Source of the DNA: Acaryochloris sp. CRU_2_0
Lineage (GTDB): Bacteria; Cyanobacteriota; Cyanobacteriia; Thermosynechococcales; Thermosynechococcaceae
Length of the DNA stretch: 60,972 nt
Reading direction: 5' to 3'
NCBI GenBank assembly: GCA_012034865.1
Contig: JAAUOM010000012.1
Coordinates: 1 to 60,972 of the forward strand
Shown: one piece after another, positions 50,111-58,602 of the stretch
Layout of the letters: every line of letters starts with the position of its first letter
How positions within the stretch are numbered: the stretch's first letter is position 1
Made by a program: the position numbers and the translations under genes
The notes under the pieces: model-generated
Database searches by the model: none
Told to the model about the DNA's origin: nothing
What the model saw: the letters and a program-made list of their open reading frames with translations, nothing else

Positions 50111-51427
50111 CTAAGCTTTTTTAATTTTGAGCGCCTTCAGATACTCCTCAGGTTTTTCAGGATCGAACTTAACCCCATCGAAAAAGGTTTCCACACCGCG
50201 AGAGTCACTTTTAGGAATGTCTGCATCTGCGACACCTATCGTTTTTGCCGCTTCTTTCCAAATATCAGAACGGTTGACCTTATCCACGAGTTCCTTGGCC
50301 TTGGTATCAGGTGGGAGATAGCCCCAGCGCATATCCTCAGTCACAAACCACAGGTCATGGCTCTTAAACGGATAAGAGGCGAAATCTGACCAGAATTTCA
50401 TCTGTAGGGGACTATTCTCGACCGGTGCTTTACCCGCTTGACCGTAGTCGATATTGCCTTGAGACCGACCTAAGATGTCATCCGCCTTAATTTTTAGCCA
50501 TTGACGTTCCGAAATTATGTCGCACATTTCTTTTTTATTCTCAGCCTTGTCGCACCACTGCTGGGCTTCCAAAACCGCCATGGTCAAGAGCTTAGCCGCC
50601 TTAGGATTTTTATCTACCCAATCCGAGCGCATGGCAAAGGCTTTTTCAGGATGATCTTTCCATAACTCACCCGTCACTAAAGCTGAATAGCCTAGTTTTT
50701 GCGTAACCAGTTGAGCATTCCAAGGCTCACCCACACAAAAGCCTTGCATGGTTCCTGTTTTCATATTGGCCACCATTTGCGGCGGCGGCACCACAATCAA
50801 AGACACATCATTATTGGGATCGATGCCACCAGCGGCCAGCCAATAGCGCATCCACAGGTCGTGGGTACCACCAGGAAACGTGACGGCCAGTTTGGCCTCT
50901 TTACCGCCAGCCTTTGCTTTGCTAAAGGCATCTTTTAAGGGCTTGCTGTCATCCCCCACGTTTAAGTTTGCATAGTCATTGGCAACGGAGATGCCTTGGC
51001 CATTGGTATTGAGGCGAGCCAAGATATACATGGGTAAAGGTTGCTTCGTAATTTTACCCACGCTCATCAAATAGGGCATCGGCGTCAGGATATGCGCGCC
51101 ATCAATGCCATTGCCCGCTGAACCGAGTTCTAAATTGTCCCGTGTTGCCCCCCAAGAGGACTGTTTAATGACCTCTACATCTGGCATCCCATATTTCTCA
51201 AAAATGCCTTTCTCTTTGGCAATAATTAGAGGAGCTGAATCCGTTAACGCAATAAAGCCTAATTTGGCAGTTGTGACTTCTGGTGTGTCTAGGTTTGCAG
51301 GCTTACTGGCTGAGCTTGAAGTATCTGTTGGTGATGAACCTGGCGAGTTGCATCCGTGAAGTAACAGAGTAGCAGCAGTCGTTGCACTAGCTGTTGCGAT
51401 AAATTTGCGTCTAGAAATCTTGGACAT
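50111..51427 (-). CDS. nrtA: nitrate-binding lipoprotein NrtA
   Basis: A 438-residue periplasmic binding protein. The N terminus MSKISRRKFIATASATTAAT has a twin-arginine-like motif and leads to a lipobox LLHGC with the lipid Cys at 26. Seen: LTDSAPLIIAKEKGIFEKYG, PGGTHDLWMRYWLAAGGIDP and CVGEPWNAQLVTQKLGY. THDLWMRYWL and TQKLG look more like NrtA than CmpA. This points to nitrate, but binding residues were not checked by alignment. GAGGAA lies about 16 bases upstream of the chosen ATG. Confidence 0.9.
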   Translation of the reverse strand: MSKISRRKFIATASATTAATLLLHGCNSPGSSPTDTSSSASKPANLDTPEVTTAKLGFIALTDSAPLIIAKEKGIFEKYGMPDVEVIKQSSWGATRDNLELGSAGNGIDGAHILTPMPYLMSVGKITKQPLPMYILARLNTNGQGISVANDYANLNVGDDSKPLKDAFSKAKAGGKEAKLAVTFPGGTHDLWMRYWLAAGGIDPNNDVSLIVVPPPQMVANMKTGTMQGFCVGEPWNAQLVTQKLGYSALVTGELWKDHPEKAFAMRSDWVDKNPKAAKLLTMAVLEAQQWCDKAENKKEMCDIISERQWLKIKADDILGRSQGNIDYGQAGKAPVENSPLQMKFWSDFASYPFKSHDLWFVTEDMRWGYLPPDTKAKELVDKVNRSDIWKEAAKTIGVADADIPKSDSRGVETFFDGVKFDPEKPEEYLKALKIKKA

Positions 51428-51754
51428 AATATTGAAAATCAATTCCTCGTAAAATCAGGGGATAGTTGTGCGATCGCCAACAACTCCAATCTAAAAATTC
51501 CTTAAAACTTGCCTTACTACATCTAAATCAATAAACTCTCTTGAGTTATAGATAAGTTGAAATCAAAACACTATCTTCCATAAATAAGAAAACCTCAAAA
51601 TGGTTATCCTTGAGAGCATCTACTTGAGGATTTGAGCATATAGAAACCACCTTTCAAGAGAATATGATCTACTAGAAATAGTAGAAAAAGACTTTAATAA
51701 ATAGGGGTAATCCCTATCCGTTAGTCACTGTATTTCTGAACAATATCTCTAACT

Positions 51755-51779
51755 AAAAAACCTGCCAGAAGATTGGCAG
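51755..51779 (-). terminator. terminator-like hairpin in nrtA leader
   Basis: On the minus strand CTGCCA pairs with TGGCAG across six bases and, after one G, six T follow. It lies between the NtcA box and nrtA, so it would end or attenuate a transcript started at the NtcA promoter. Confidence 0.65.
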
Positions 51780-51947
51780 AAAGTAGATAGATATTATGGG
51801 AATACAAAAATCTAAGGATTTGACAAGAACTTAATCAAGAAAAATGCAGTTCAAAAAAAGAGAATAGCTGTTGTGAACTCATAAGGTATAGATAATTTAT
51901 GACAAAATCAAGCGAATTATTGCAGGAACAAAAAGCAAGGAATTATT

Positions 51948-51961
51948 GTAGTAATTGATAC
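51948..51961 (-). promoter_or_regulatory. NtcA binding site
   Basis: GTAGTAATTGATAC matches the NtcA consensus GTAN8TAC exactly. On the minus strand AATAAT lies 26 bases further on, slightly more than the usual 22, and could be the -10 box. NtcA activates nitrogen genes when ammonium is low, as expected for nrt. The site is palindromic and could also act on the plus-strand gene at 52146. Confidence 0.75.
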
Positions 51962-52145
51962 AAATTTATTCGGTGAATGGCATTGAGTACATCTAAAATA
52001 AAATGAACTTTTCAACAAACATAGCTTTGCATTCTAGTTAGAAAATTCATAACCTTTCGTATCTTAAGTTACTATTTTCTGGCTCTAAATGTTTTTTATG
52101 CATTAGAGTAATGCATAGACTGCATTGGTGGTTATCGGCTCAGGC

Positions 52146-52793
52146 ATGCACAATTTGATTAATCAGATTCATTGTGAATTACTTCCTCAAATTCAACTTG
52201 AAAGTCTAGAACCCCACAATCCGATTGTTGTTCATTACTTGCCCCAGCCTTGGCAGTTGTTAGGGATCGGGAACTACGCTGCCGTCGTGTCTCATCCTGA
52301 CTATGGCAATCTTGTCGTCAAAATTTATGCCCCTGGACGCCCTGGGTTTGAGGAAGAGGTTGAAGTATACCGTCGCTTAGGGCAACACCCCGCCTTTTCC
52401 GAATGCTTCTATGCAGGGCAGGGCTTCCTGATCTTAAAACGCTTACAGGGTGTGACTTTATACGATTGTATGCATCGAGGTATTAAAATTCTGCCATCGG
52501 TCATTCGGGATATTGATCAAGCCCTACACTACGCACGCTCTGTAGGATTAAATCCCCACGATGTCCATGGGAAAAACTTGATGATTGCCCAAGAGAAAGG
52601 ACTGGTCGTGGATGTATCAGACTTTCTCAAACTGGAAGCCTGCTCTGCTTGGGAAGATCTAAAACGAGCTTATTATTGTTTTTATTTGCCCGTCTTATCC
52701 CGCCTACCGATGCGCTTTCCCTATCGACTCCTAGATTTGATTCGAGCAGTCTATCGTTTTTATCGACGGGCTTGGCGGCGTGATTTGGACTGA
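52146..52793 (+). CDS. protein kinase-like protein
   Basis: A 215-residue protein with a minimal kinase-like fold. Seen: IGNYAAVVSHPDYGNLVVKI (Lys 59 as nucleotide contact), HDVHGKNLM (catalytic-loop type, residues 138-146) and VVDVSDF as a variant metal-binding motif. Cyanobacterial homologs are often named serine/threonine kinase. The Asp of the standard HRD motif is absent, so activity is uncertain. I chose the ATG at 52146; a TTG at 52125 is weaker. The target is unknown. Confidence 0.75.
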   Translation: MHNLINQIHCELLPQIQLESLEPHNPIVVHYLPQPWQLLGIGNYAAVVSHPDYGNLVVKIYAPGRPGFEEEVEVYRRLGQHPAFSECFYAGQGFLILKRLQGVTLYDCMHRGIKILPSVIRDIDQALHYARSVGLNPHDVHGKNLMIAQEKGLVVDVSDFLKLEACSAWEDLKRAYYCFYLPVLSRLPMRFPYRLLDLIRAVYRFYRRAWRRDLD

Positions 52794-53094
52794 TCACAAT
52801 GACAACCTCTGATCAATTGTAGGTTGCAAGGGCAACAAAGTCTGTGAGCTTGCCTCAAAACTTCATTCGTAGTCCTGTAGAACCAGCCCTGCCCTCAGCT
52901 TTGCTGATCCCTGGATTCGTAGAGAGAGTGCTTCTTCAAGATAAATCACAGTGCCTCTGTGATCTCCAGCACAAGTGCATTTTCGGCATTTCTCTATGCT
53001 AAAAGTCAAGCTTTCAGCAGCGGCCTTTACTGGTCTGCTTTGGACAGGTTGCAGGTTGACAGCTATCCCTTCTATTCAAAGAACCAACCCATCT
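52794..53094 (+). other. intergenic region
   Basis: These 301 bases hold no supported gene. The frame of the next protein can be extended upstream into this stretch to 52975, but a clear signal peptide begins at 53095. The promoter of the secreted protein probably lies here. Confidence 0.3.
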
Positions 53095-53403
53095 ATGAAA
53101 ACTCGTTTTGTCCTGTCTCTTTCAGTACTGCTTAGCCTTGGTAACTTAGCCCCTGCCTTTGCCTATGATCTTACGGATGTGGGTGCTTATCGTGTTGTTA
53201 CTACGGGTTTAAACTGCCGCTATGGTCCAGATGTAGACTTTGGAATTAAAGAATTCATCCCTCGCGGCGAAGAGTTCCAAAGTGAACGGGTGGTTTACGA
53301 CGAGGATGATGATCCCTGGTTCTGGACCGATCGCGACTGTTATGTCAGAGCAGATTCTGCCTACCTGCAATACATTGATGACGGTGAAGATATAGATATA
53401 TAA
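53095..53403 (+). CDS. secreted SH3-like protein
   Basis: About 102 residues. [20 protein letters not shown] followed by AFA is a good signal peptide. The mature part ([20 protein letters not shown]) resembles a bacterial SH3 domain, with an acidic C terminus (DDGEDIDI). These domains often bind cell-wall material. The Cys pair (NCRYG, DCYVR) may form a disulfide. An upstream ATG in the same frame would add 40 residues ahead of the signal and is less likely. Confidence 0.78.
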   Translation: MKTRFVLSLSVLLSLGNLAPAFAYDLTDVGAYRVVTTGLNCRYGPDVDFGIKEFIPRGEEFQSERVVYDEDDDPWFWTDRDCYVRADSAYLQYIDDGEDIDI

Positions 53404-53453
53404 GCTCAGCAACAGGCTCCACTCTGAAATGCTCCACTCTAGATAAGGACAAC

Positions 53454-54464
53454 ATGACCACTTGGTATTTCAATTACGGGACTGATCGTCTAGGTCCCTT
53501 TGACAACAAGCAGGCCATCGATCAGGCTAGACAGAATCCCAATGGCTACTGTTGGCGACAAGGGTTTAGCGATTGGCTACCGATTCAACAAGTCGCAGAA
53601 TTACAGGGGAATGCCTCCCCCTTTGCTGTCCCTCCTCCACCCCCGATGAGTCCCGGCACAGCCCATGAGATTGACTATCAAATTTTGGGCGAGGATATGC
53701 AGTTCGTCGAAATTGAACTCGATCCAGGGGAAAGTGCCGTGGCTGAAGCTGGAGCCATGATGTATAAAGATGCCGTTGTCCACATGGAAACGATCTTTGG
53801 TGATGGGTCTCAAAAATCCTCCCAAGGTGGGTTTATGGATAAGTTGGTGGGAGCGGGCAAACGCCTCCTCACGGGAGAAAGTTTGTTTACCACTGTCTTT
53901 ACTCATACAGGTTCGCAAGGGAAAGTCCATGTTGCCTTTGCTGCCCCTTATCCCGGCACAATTATTGTCGCCAAACTCAGTGACTATGGCGGTCGTTTGA
54001 TTTGTCAAAAAGATAGCTTTCTCTGTGCAGCCAAAGGGGTACAGATTGGCATTCATTTTCAAAAAAAGATCTTGACAGGTCTGTTTGGCGGGGAAGGATT
54101 CATCATGCAAAAGCTAGAAGGTACAGGCTTGACCTTTCTCCATGCAGGTGGAACCGTGATTCAGCGGGATCTCAAACCCGGAGAAACCCTGCATGTGGAT
54201 ACGGGTTGCTTGGTGGCTCTCACCGACTCTGTTCAGTATGATATTCAACAAGCTGGCAACGTCAAGTCCATTATTTTTGGGGGAGAAGGGTTATTCTTCG
54301 CAACGCTCACTGGACCTGGGCATGTCTGGCTGCAATCTCTCCCCTTTTCGAGAATGGCAGGACGCATGTTGGCAGCAGCACCCCAAAGACAAGGGGGCGG
54401 TGGTCGTGGCGAAGGATCCCTTCTGGGGGGCTTGGGGGATCTCTTGGATGGGGATAACTTCTAG
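53454..54464 (+). CDS. GYF_2 and AIM24 domain protein (TIGR00266 type)
   Basis: A 336-residue protein. Residues 1-50 form a GYF_2 domain ([34 protein letters not shown]), often a protein-binding module. After a Pro-rich linker, residues 70 to about 290 form an AIM24/TIGR00266 beta-prism ([41 protein letters not shown]). A Gly-rich tail follows. The function of the family is poorly known. The 3' end overlaps the antisense HEPN frame. Confidence 0.9.
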   Translation: MTTWYFNYGTDRLGPFDNKQAIDQARQNPNGYCWRQGFSDWLPIQQVAELQGNASPFAVPPPPPMSPGTAHEIDYQILGEDMQFVEIELDPGESAVAEAGAMMYKDAVVHMETIFGDGSQKSSQGGFMDKLVGAGKRLLTGESLFTTVFTHTGSQGKVHVAFAAPYPGTIIVAKLSDYGGRLICQKDSFLCAAKGVQIGIHFQKKILTGLFGGEGFIMQKLEGTGLTFLHAGGTVIQRDLKPGETLHVDTGCLVALTDSVQYDIQQAGNVKSIIFGGEGLFFATLTGPGHVWLQSLPFSRMAGRMLAAAPQRQGGGGRGEGSLLGGLGDLLDGDNF

Positions 54465-54809
54465 GGGGATCCTTCGCCCCTCAAAAAGCAAAGCACTCTG
54501 AAAATGCGATCGCAGAACTAATTTCGTTAAGGAAAATCTGAGGAATTTATAGATTTGTACGTCAGGACGCAAGATCTTCCAGATTGGCTCAAGGGGCAGC
54601 AGGAGATCGAGTAAGACGACTAGATTATGGGTTTTTCCGAAAGGAATAATGGCTTCTTGCAACCGAGCTTTGAGATACTTCTCAACACATTGCTGCGCGT
54701 GAAAACAGGCTGCATCGTAGTTGGGTGTTTTGCGTGCGCGGAGTTCTCGTTGGGCTGTCGCAAAGTCCCCTTCAGCTTTATTAAGCCACTCTTGTGTGAG
54801 GGGCTGCAT
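54291..54809 (-). CDS. HEPN domain protein, C-terminally truncated
   Basis: The first ~86 residues are a HEPN (COG2250) domain: [37 protein letters not shown] and [11 protein letters not shown]. After RPDVQI the family sequence stops. The remaining ~86 residues come from a dispersed repeat and antisense of the AIM24 gene and are probably meaningless. The part that carries the RX4-6H RNase motif in this family is missing, so toxin activity is doubtful. The start overlaps the MNT antitoxin gene by 29 bases. Confidence 0.8.
   Translation of the reverse strand: MQPLTQEWLNKAEGDFATAQRELRARKTPNYDAACFHAQQCVEKYLKARLQEAIIPFGKTHNLVVLLDLLLPLEPIWKILRPDVQIYKFLRFSLTKLVLRSHFQSALLFEGRRIPLEVIPIQEIPQAPQKGSFATTTAPLSLGCCCQHASCHSRKGERLQPDMPRSSERCEE
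54474..54513. repeat. dispersed repeat, copy A
   Basis: A stretch of about 40 bases beginning TCGCCCC, with AAAAAGCAAAGCACTCTGAA and a terminal HIP1 site. Related copies lie at 55181-55220 and 55297-55340. It coincides with the point where the HEPN gene loses its family sequence. Confidence 0.7.
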
Positions 54810-55110
54810 ACAGCACGGTTCCTTTATCTAGGATTTCACGGATAAAAAAGTCGTTCCATTCTAAGCGTTGCTGAATTTGAGTAGGTGTGCGAACCAACAG
54901 ATCGACGGCAAAATCCGGATTGGTTTGAGTCAAAATTTCTACTGCTTGACGGAAGGGTTGGCCTTTGAAGGGCATGATGACTAATAAGTCTACGTCTGAG
55001 GATTCTGTAGGTTGACCGTAAGCATAGGAGCCAAACAGGATGATTTGCTCTGGTTGAAATGCCAGAGCAATGCGCTGACTCCATTGTAAGATTTTGCTTT
55101 TGTCAATCAT
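54781..55110 (-). CDS. MNT-type nucleotidyltransferase antitoxin
   Basis: A 109-residue minimal nucleotidyltransferase. The motif GS-x10-DxD is perfect (GSYAYGQPTESSDVDLLV), with a third Asp in FAVDLLV. In type VII toxin-antitoxin pairs MNT AMPylates or otherwise blocks the HEPN RNase. Here the partner HEPN gene overlaps but is truncated, leaving a possibly orphan antitoxin. Confidence 0.92.
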   Translation of the reverse strand: MIDKSKILQWSQRIALAFQPEQIILFGSYAYGQPTESSDVDLLVIMPFKGQPFRQAVEILTQTNPDFAVDLLVRTPTQIQQRLEWNDFFIREILDKGTVLYAAPHTRVA

Positions 55111-55180
55111 GGGATAAGCGCAAGGCTATATACGATAGCTATTTTACTGTATTAAGTCTTATAGAGAAAGAACCTGGAAA

Positions 55181-55220
55181 TCGCCCCTACAAAAAGTAAA
55201 TCTTTGACATGTGATCGCCT
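55181..55220. repeat. dispersed repeat, copy B
   Basis: A diverged copy: TCGCCCCTACAAAAAGTAAA, then TCTTTGACATGTGATCGCCT. It shares its start and end with copies A and C. Confidence 0.55.
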
Positions 55221-55296
55221 CCGCAAACCTAACCCCGATCGCCATCTCCAGTCCAAACAACCCCGATCGCATCCTCGAAAATGGACATGCGCGCGA

Positions 55297-55340
55297 TCGC
55301 CCCTCCACCAAAAGCAAATCACTCTGAAATGCGATCTCCT
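55297..55340. repeat. dispersed repeat, copy C
   Basis: The copy begins TCGCCCCTCC, then AAAAGCAAATCACTCTGAAA and TGCGATCTCCT. It is nearest to copy A. Confidence 0.65.
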
Positions 55341-55558
55341 TCGTAACCAGCACAATCACTCCTTATGACCGAGAAATGCAGAAAATTAGGTGCCATCAAA
55401 TAGCTCGTAAGGATCAAGTAGAAGTTTTGGCCACACAAGCATTTCAGGGCAAAATATTCTTATTTGTTTAGGGCTACCCGACAGAGTAGAAGCTGGACTC
55501 AAAAGACCTGAGCAAATCAATGCAGATCATTGTCAGTGAAATCTAATGAACCTACCCA

Positions 55559-56926
55559 TCACAGGGTAAAGATAAAATCGTTCACTAACAGTCCCGGCAT
55601 CAGGGAGGCTCCTAGCGATCGCGCACCATAGGTATCCACGCAGGGAATGAGTTCTTGCGTATTCGTGAGGTTTTCTAAATTTGGTCCTAAAAAAGAATAG
55701 AGACTATCATCAAACCGTAAATCCTGGATGGGAGCCACAATTTCCCCCTGTTCGACCCAGAAACAGGCATACCGAGTCATGCCTGTAATGCGTCCACCCG
55801 TGCGATCGCTCCAATTGAGGTAATGCAAATTGGACAAATACAACCCAGTTCCCAGTTGAATCAAAATTTCTTCCGTTTTGAGGGTTCCAGGTGAAACTTC
55901 CGGGGAACGCATCCCTTCATAGGCATTGGCGGCATTACTGTGGACTTGATACTCCTTGGCGGTACGGGCATTGACCAAGGTATTCACAAGTTGACCTGCC
56001 ACCAGAATCGGCACTTCTTCTGGAGCCACCTCACCCAAACTATTGAATCGAGGTACTAACCCCAAACCAAAGTTTTCCCTCAGGGTCAACTGGGGTGACA
56101 GGGATTTTCCTTCCCGTAACTGAGCCAGGGCACTTCCTCCTTGCCGCATGGAGGCTTCACTTACCCCACCCCAAGAGAGGAGGCCAATCAACTCGTCCGT
56201 AGCGGCTGGGGCAAAATAAGTACGGTGTCGTCCGGGTTCCACCTTTTGGACTGGACGATCCAGAACTTGCAACTGAGTGATTGATTGCCGAATTTGATCG
56301 GCATAGCTTTGAGGATCCCAAGTTTGACCTGCGAGAGTGGCTTTCACCGCTTTCTCGGAAGGCGCAATCAGGGAGTAATCGAGGACAAAGGTTTCCGTGG
56401 CAAACCAGTGGTTTTGTCCGGCAGAATTGCGATTGGCGCGCACCATTGGCCCTGCGGCATAGATACCGGTAAAATCCACTCCCTGGACAGCAGGTAGAAT
56501 AGCGGCGGGCACTTGCTCTGGAGCCAGCAATTGCCCAGTATGGGCTTCCCGACTAGAGCCAAAGTTCTCTGGCAAAACGATATAGGGATCTTCTAGGAAT
56601 TGCGGTAAATCCTGACGCAAGCGCTGGAGCTGCGCCAAGCCCGTGGCACTATCCACCGCCAGATCGCCAGTGAATGGAAATTCTGCATAGGCGCTGCGCT
56701 GATTGGCCATCAGGCGGAGGTTAAGGTTGGCATCAGTGACCAGACCCGATTGGCGGACTTTTCCGGCATTCAGGCGCATAAAGTGACTCTGTTCACCCGC
56801 TAACTCTATCGACAACTGCTCATTGCCCTGTAAAGTATCCAAGAGCAACTCTGCCAGTTGATTAAAGGTGGATTCCCAGGTGGAGAGGATCTCCGTAGAG
56901 TGGGTGGCGATCGCAACAGGGTTCAT
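55559..56926 (-). CDS. tldE: TldE/PmbA metalloprotease subunit
   Basis: A 455-residue protein of the PmbA/TldE family. It shows the family's C-terminal stretch (YLSNLHYLNWSDRTGGRITG, CFWVEQGEI and GPNLENL). TldD and TldE form a heterodimeric protease that trims peptides such as microcin B17 precursors and other small proteins. The start overlaps the tldD stop by four bases (ATGA), so the pair is coupled. TldE itself lacks the zinc motif. Confidence 0.93.
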   Translation of the reverse strand: MNPVAIATHSTEILSTWESTFNQLAELLLDTLQGNEQLSIELAGEQSHFMRLNAGKVRQSGLVTDANLNLRLMANQRSAYAEFPFTGDLAVDSATGLAQLQRLRQDLPQFLEDPYIVLPENFGSSREAHTGQLLAPEQVPAAILPAVQGVDFTGIYAAGPMVRANRNSAGQNHWFATETFVLDYSLIAPSEKAVKATLAGQTWDPQSYADQIRQSITQLQVLDRPVQKVEPGRHRTYFAPAATDELIGLLSWGGVSEASMRQGGSALAQLREGKSLSPQLTLRENFGLGLVPRFNSLGEVAPEEVPILVAGQLVNTLVNARTAKEYQVHSNAANAYEGMRSPEVSPGTLKTEEILIQLGTGLYLSNLHYLNWSDRTGGRITGMTRYACFWVEQGEIVAPIQDLRFDDSLYSFLGPNLENLTNTQELIPCVDTYGARSLGASLMPGLLVNDFIFTL

Positions 56927-58362
56927 GCAGCCCCTCCAAAGACTTCAATCTGGTTAAACACACAGGTGGGTGAAGCGTGACCGACGCGAATGCACTGATT
57001 CGGCTCACCTTTACCACAGTAGGGGGTTCCATACATTTCCAAGGTACTGCGATCGCCCACTTGCACCAAATTGCGCCAGAACTGATTAGTAATCCCTCGA
57101 TAGTTAGGATTGCGGAGAACCTGGGTGAGTTGGCCGTTTTCAATCAAACGGGCATATTCACAGCCAAACTGAAACTTGTTGCGATAGTCATCAATGGACC
57201 AAGAGCGATTGGCCTCCATATAAACCCCCGATTCAATCCTGCTAATCATCTCGGCAAAAGACGACGAACCCGGTTCTAGATTGAGATTGGCCATCCGGTC
57301 AATGGGTGCCCGGTTCCAAGAACGGGCGCGGCAGTTAGCGACCCCCGGCACCTTGGCTCTGGCTTGACTTTCTAAACTGCCTAATCCTCGCAGCAGCAGA
57401 CCGTCTTTAATCAAATATTCGCGCTGGGCAGGCATCCCCGCATCATCAAAGGCATAGCCCGCAAATTCACCCGCAACCGTGGGGTCAAAGGTGATATTCA
57501 TCAAGGGTGAACCATAGACCAATTGACCAAAATCAGCAAGTTTAACAAAGCTGGATCCGGCATAATTGCGCTCATCTCCTAAAATTCGATCCAGTTCTAG
57601 GGGATGGCCGACACTTTCATGAATCTGCAACATCATCTGGTCAGGGGCCAAGACCAATGTTGTGGTCGTGGTTGGACAGTCCGCTGCCGTCAATAGTTTA
57701 ATCGCTTGTTCGCCTACCCGTTGAACCCGTGCTAAAACCTGTTCTGGATCAAAGACTTCAGCGCCCGCTTGATAACAGCGGGCCAGGGGACCATTATCAG
57801 TGCGTTTTTGGATCACGTTGCCTGCTTGGGCGGTGGCCTCATAGTCCGTAATCACCAGACCCAACTTTTGGTAGGTGTCCGAGCCATTGCTGCTGACGAA
57901 GATTTGTTCTGTTTCTAGGGTTTGGGCAAAGGCACTAGTTTTCACAATCTGGTCAGAAACATGGAGGGTTTCACAGACTTTCACCAGTAAATCGAGTTGA
58001 TCGGCAATGCTAATTAAGTCAAAGGGTTGCTGAAAAGGCGATTGGTATTGCCCTACAGCTTTAGGGCGCACATCAGCGGTAAAGGGATGAACGGCCCATT
58101 TTGCGGTTGCGATCGCCTGCTGTTGCGCCTGCTCTGCGGCCCATTGCAAACTGGCTTGATCAAAGCGATTCGTCGCCGCATAACCAAACTGGCCTTGAGC
58201 TAAAACCTCGACCATCACTCCTTGGCTAAAACTGCGACCACTACTTTCCGGTCGTCCGTCCCGAACGGCATGGGTCGTTGTCGTTTCATTCACCTGACGG
58301 AGTCCTACCCAGTCTGCATTGAGGGTTAGCTGGTTGAGGGCTTGGTGGAGATCAAACTTCAT
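56923..58362 (-). CDS. tldD: TldD metalloprotease subunit
   Basis: A 479-residue protein with the TldD zinc motif HESVGH at 248-253 (HExxxH), followed by PLELDRILGDERNYAGSSFV. The C-terminal part has ANLNLEPGSSSFAEMI and GVYMEANRSWSIDDYRNKF. It supplies the active site of the TldD/E protease. The family matures some RiPPs, so a link to the precursor-like peptide at 40938 is conceivable, but there is no direct evidence. Confidence 0.95.
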   Translation of the reverse strand: MKFDLHQALNQLTLNADWVGLRQVNETTTTHAVRDGRPESSGRSFSQGVMVEVLAQGQFGYAATNRFDQASLQWAAEQAQQQAIATAKWAVHPFTADVRPKAVGQYQSPFQQPFDLISIADQLDLLVKVCETLHVSDQIVKTSAFAQTLETEQIFVSSNGSDTYQKLGLVITDYEATAQAGNVIQKRTDNGPLARCYQAGAEVFDPEQVLARVQRVGEQAIKLLTAADCPTTTTTLVLAPDQMMLQIHESVGHPLELDRILGDERNYAGSSFVKLADFGQLVYGSPLMNITFDPTVAGEFAGYAFDDAGMPAQREYLIKDGLLLRGLGSLESQARAKVPGVANCRARSWNRAPIDRMANLNLEPGSSSFAEMISRIESGVYMEANRSWSIDDYRNKFQFGCEYARLIENGQLTQVLRNPNYRGITNQFWRNLVQVGDRSTLEMYGTPYCGKGEPNQCIRVGHASPTCVFNQIEVFGGAA

Positions 58363-58588
58363 TGCAAAACGTTGAGTGTGAGGATAAGGGGTAAGAAGAT
58401 TATGGAGAGATAGTGAAGATGGGGAAGATAAGGGAGATGAGAGAGTATGTATGGGTTAGTGTAGCGTTTTCTGACGATAAAAGGTCTGAAGTGGGATGAT
58501 TGATTCAGAATATTCAAGGAAATCGCAGAGGTGCAAAACCAAATAGTACCTAAATTTCTGCCATTACTTCAGTCCCCTTAGGAGGCTT

Positions 58589-58600
58589 ATGGAAAGGTGA
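58589..58600 (+). other. three-codon upstream ORF before the metacaspase
   Basis: ATGGAAAGGTGA (Met-Glu-Arg-stop) starts six bases after a strong GGAGG and ends two bases before the metacaspase ATG at 58603. It could control translation by reinitiation, or be an accident of the ribosome site. Confidence 0.4.
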
Positions 58601-58602
58601 GC

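Larger units (their letters stand above)
51428..52145. promoter_or_regulatory. divergent regulatory region of nrtA and kinase-like gene
   Basis: About 720 bases without a protein gene. It contains an NtcA box (51948-51961) and a terminator-like hairpin on the minus strand (51755-51779). Two further inverted repeats are present: CTACTA-N4-TAGTAG at 51669-51684 and ATAGGG-N5-CCCTAT at 51701-51717. A long nrtA leader, a small RNA, or both could arise here. The stretch is very AT-rich. Confidence 0.7.
55111..55558. other. intergenic region with repeats
   Basis: About 450 bases between the MNT gene and tldE. It carries two dispersed repeat copies (55181-55220 and 55297-55340) and several GATCGC sites between them. 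Short overlapping frames on the minus strand arise from these repeats and were not called. From 55360 on nothing is recognised. Confidence 0.5.

Noticed and set aside
46250-51427. Bicarbonate transporter CmpABCD
   Set aside because: The two systems share architecture, but the perfect NtcA box upstream and NrtA-like stretches favour nitrate. An alignment of the binding residues would settle it.
55152-55359. Two overlapping minus-strand frames of about 66 codons
   Set aside because: They lie in the dispersed repeats with HIP1 sites, have no ribosome site, and resemble no protein.
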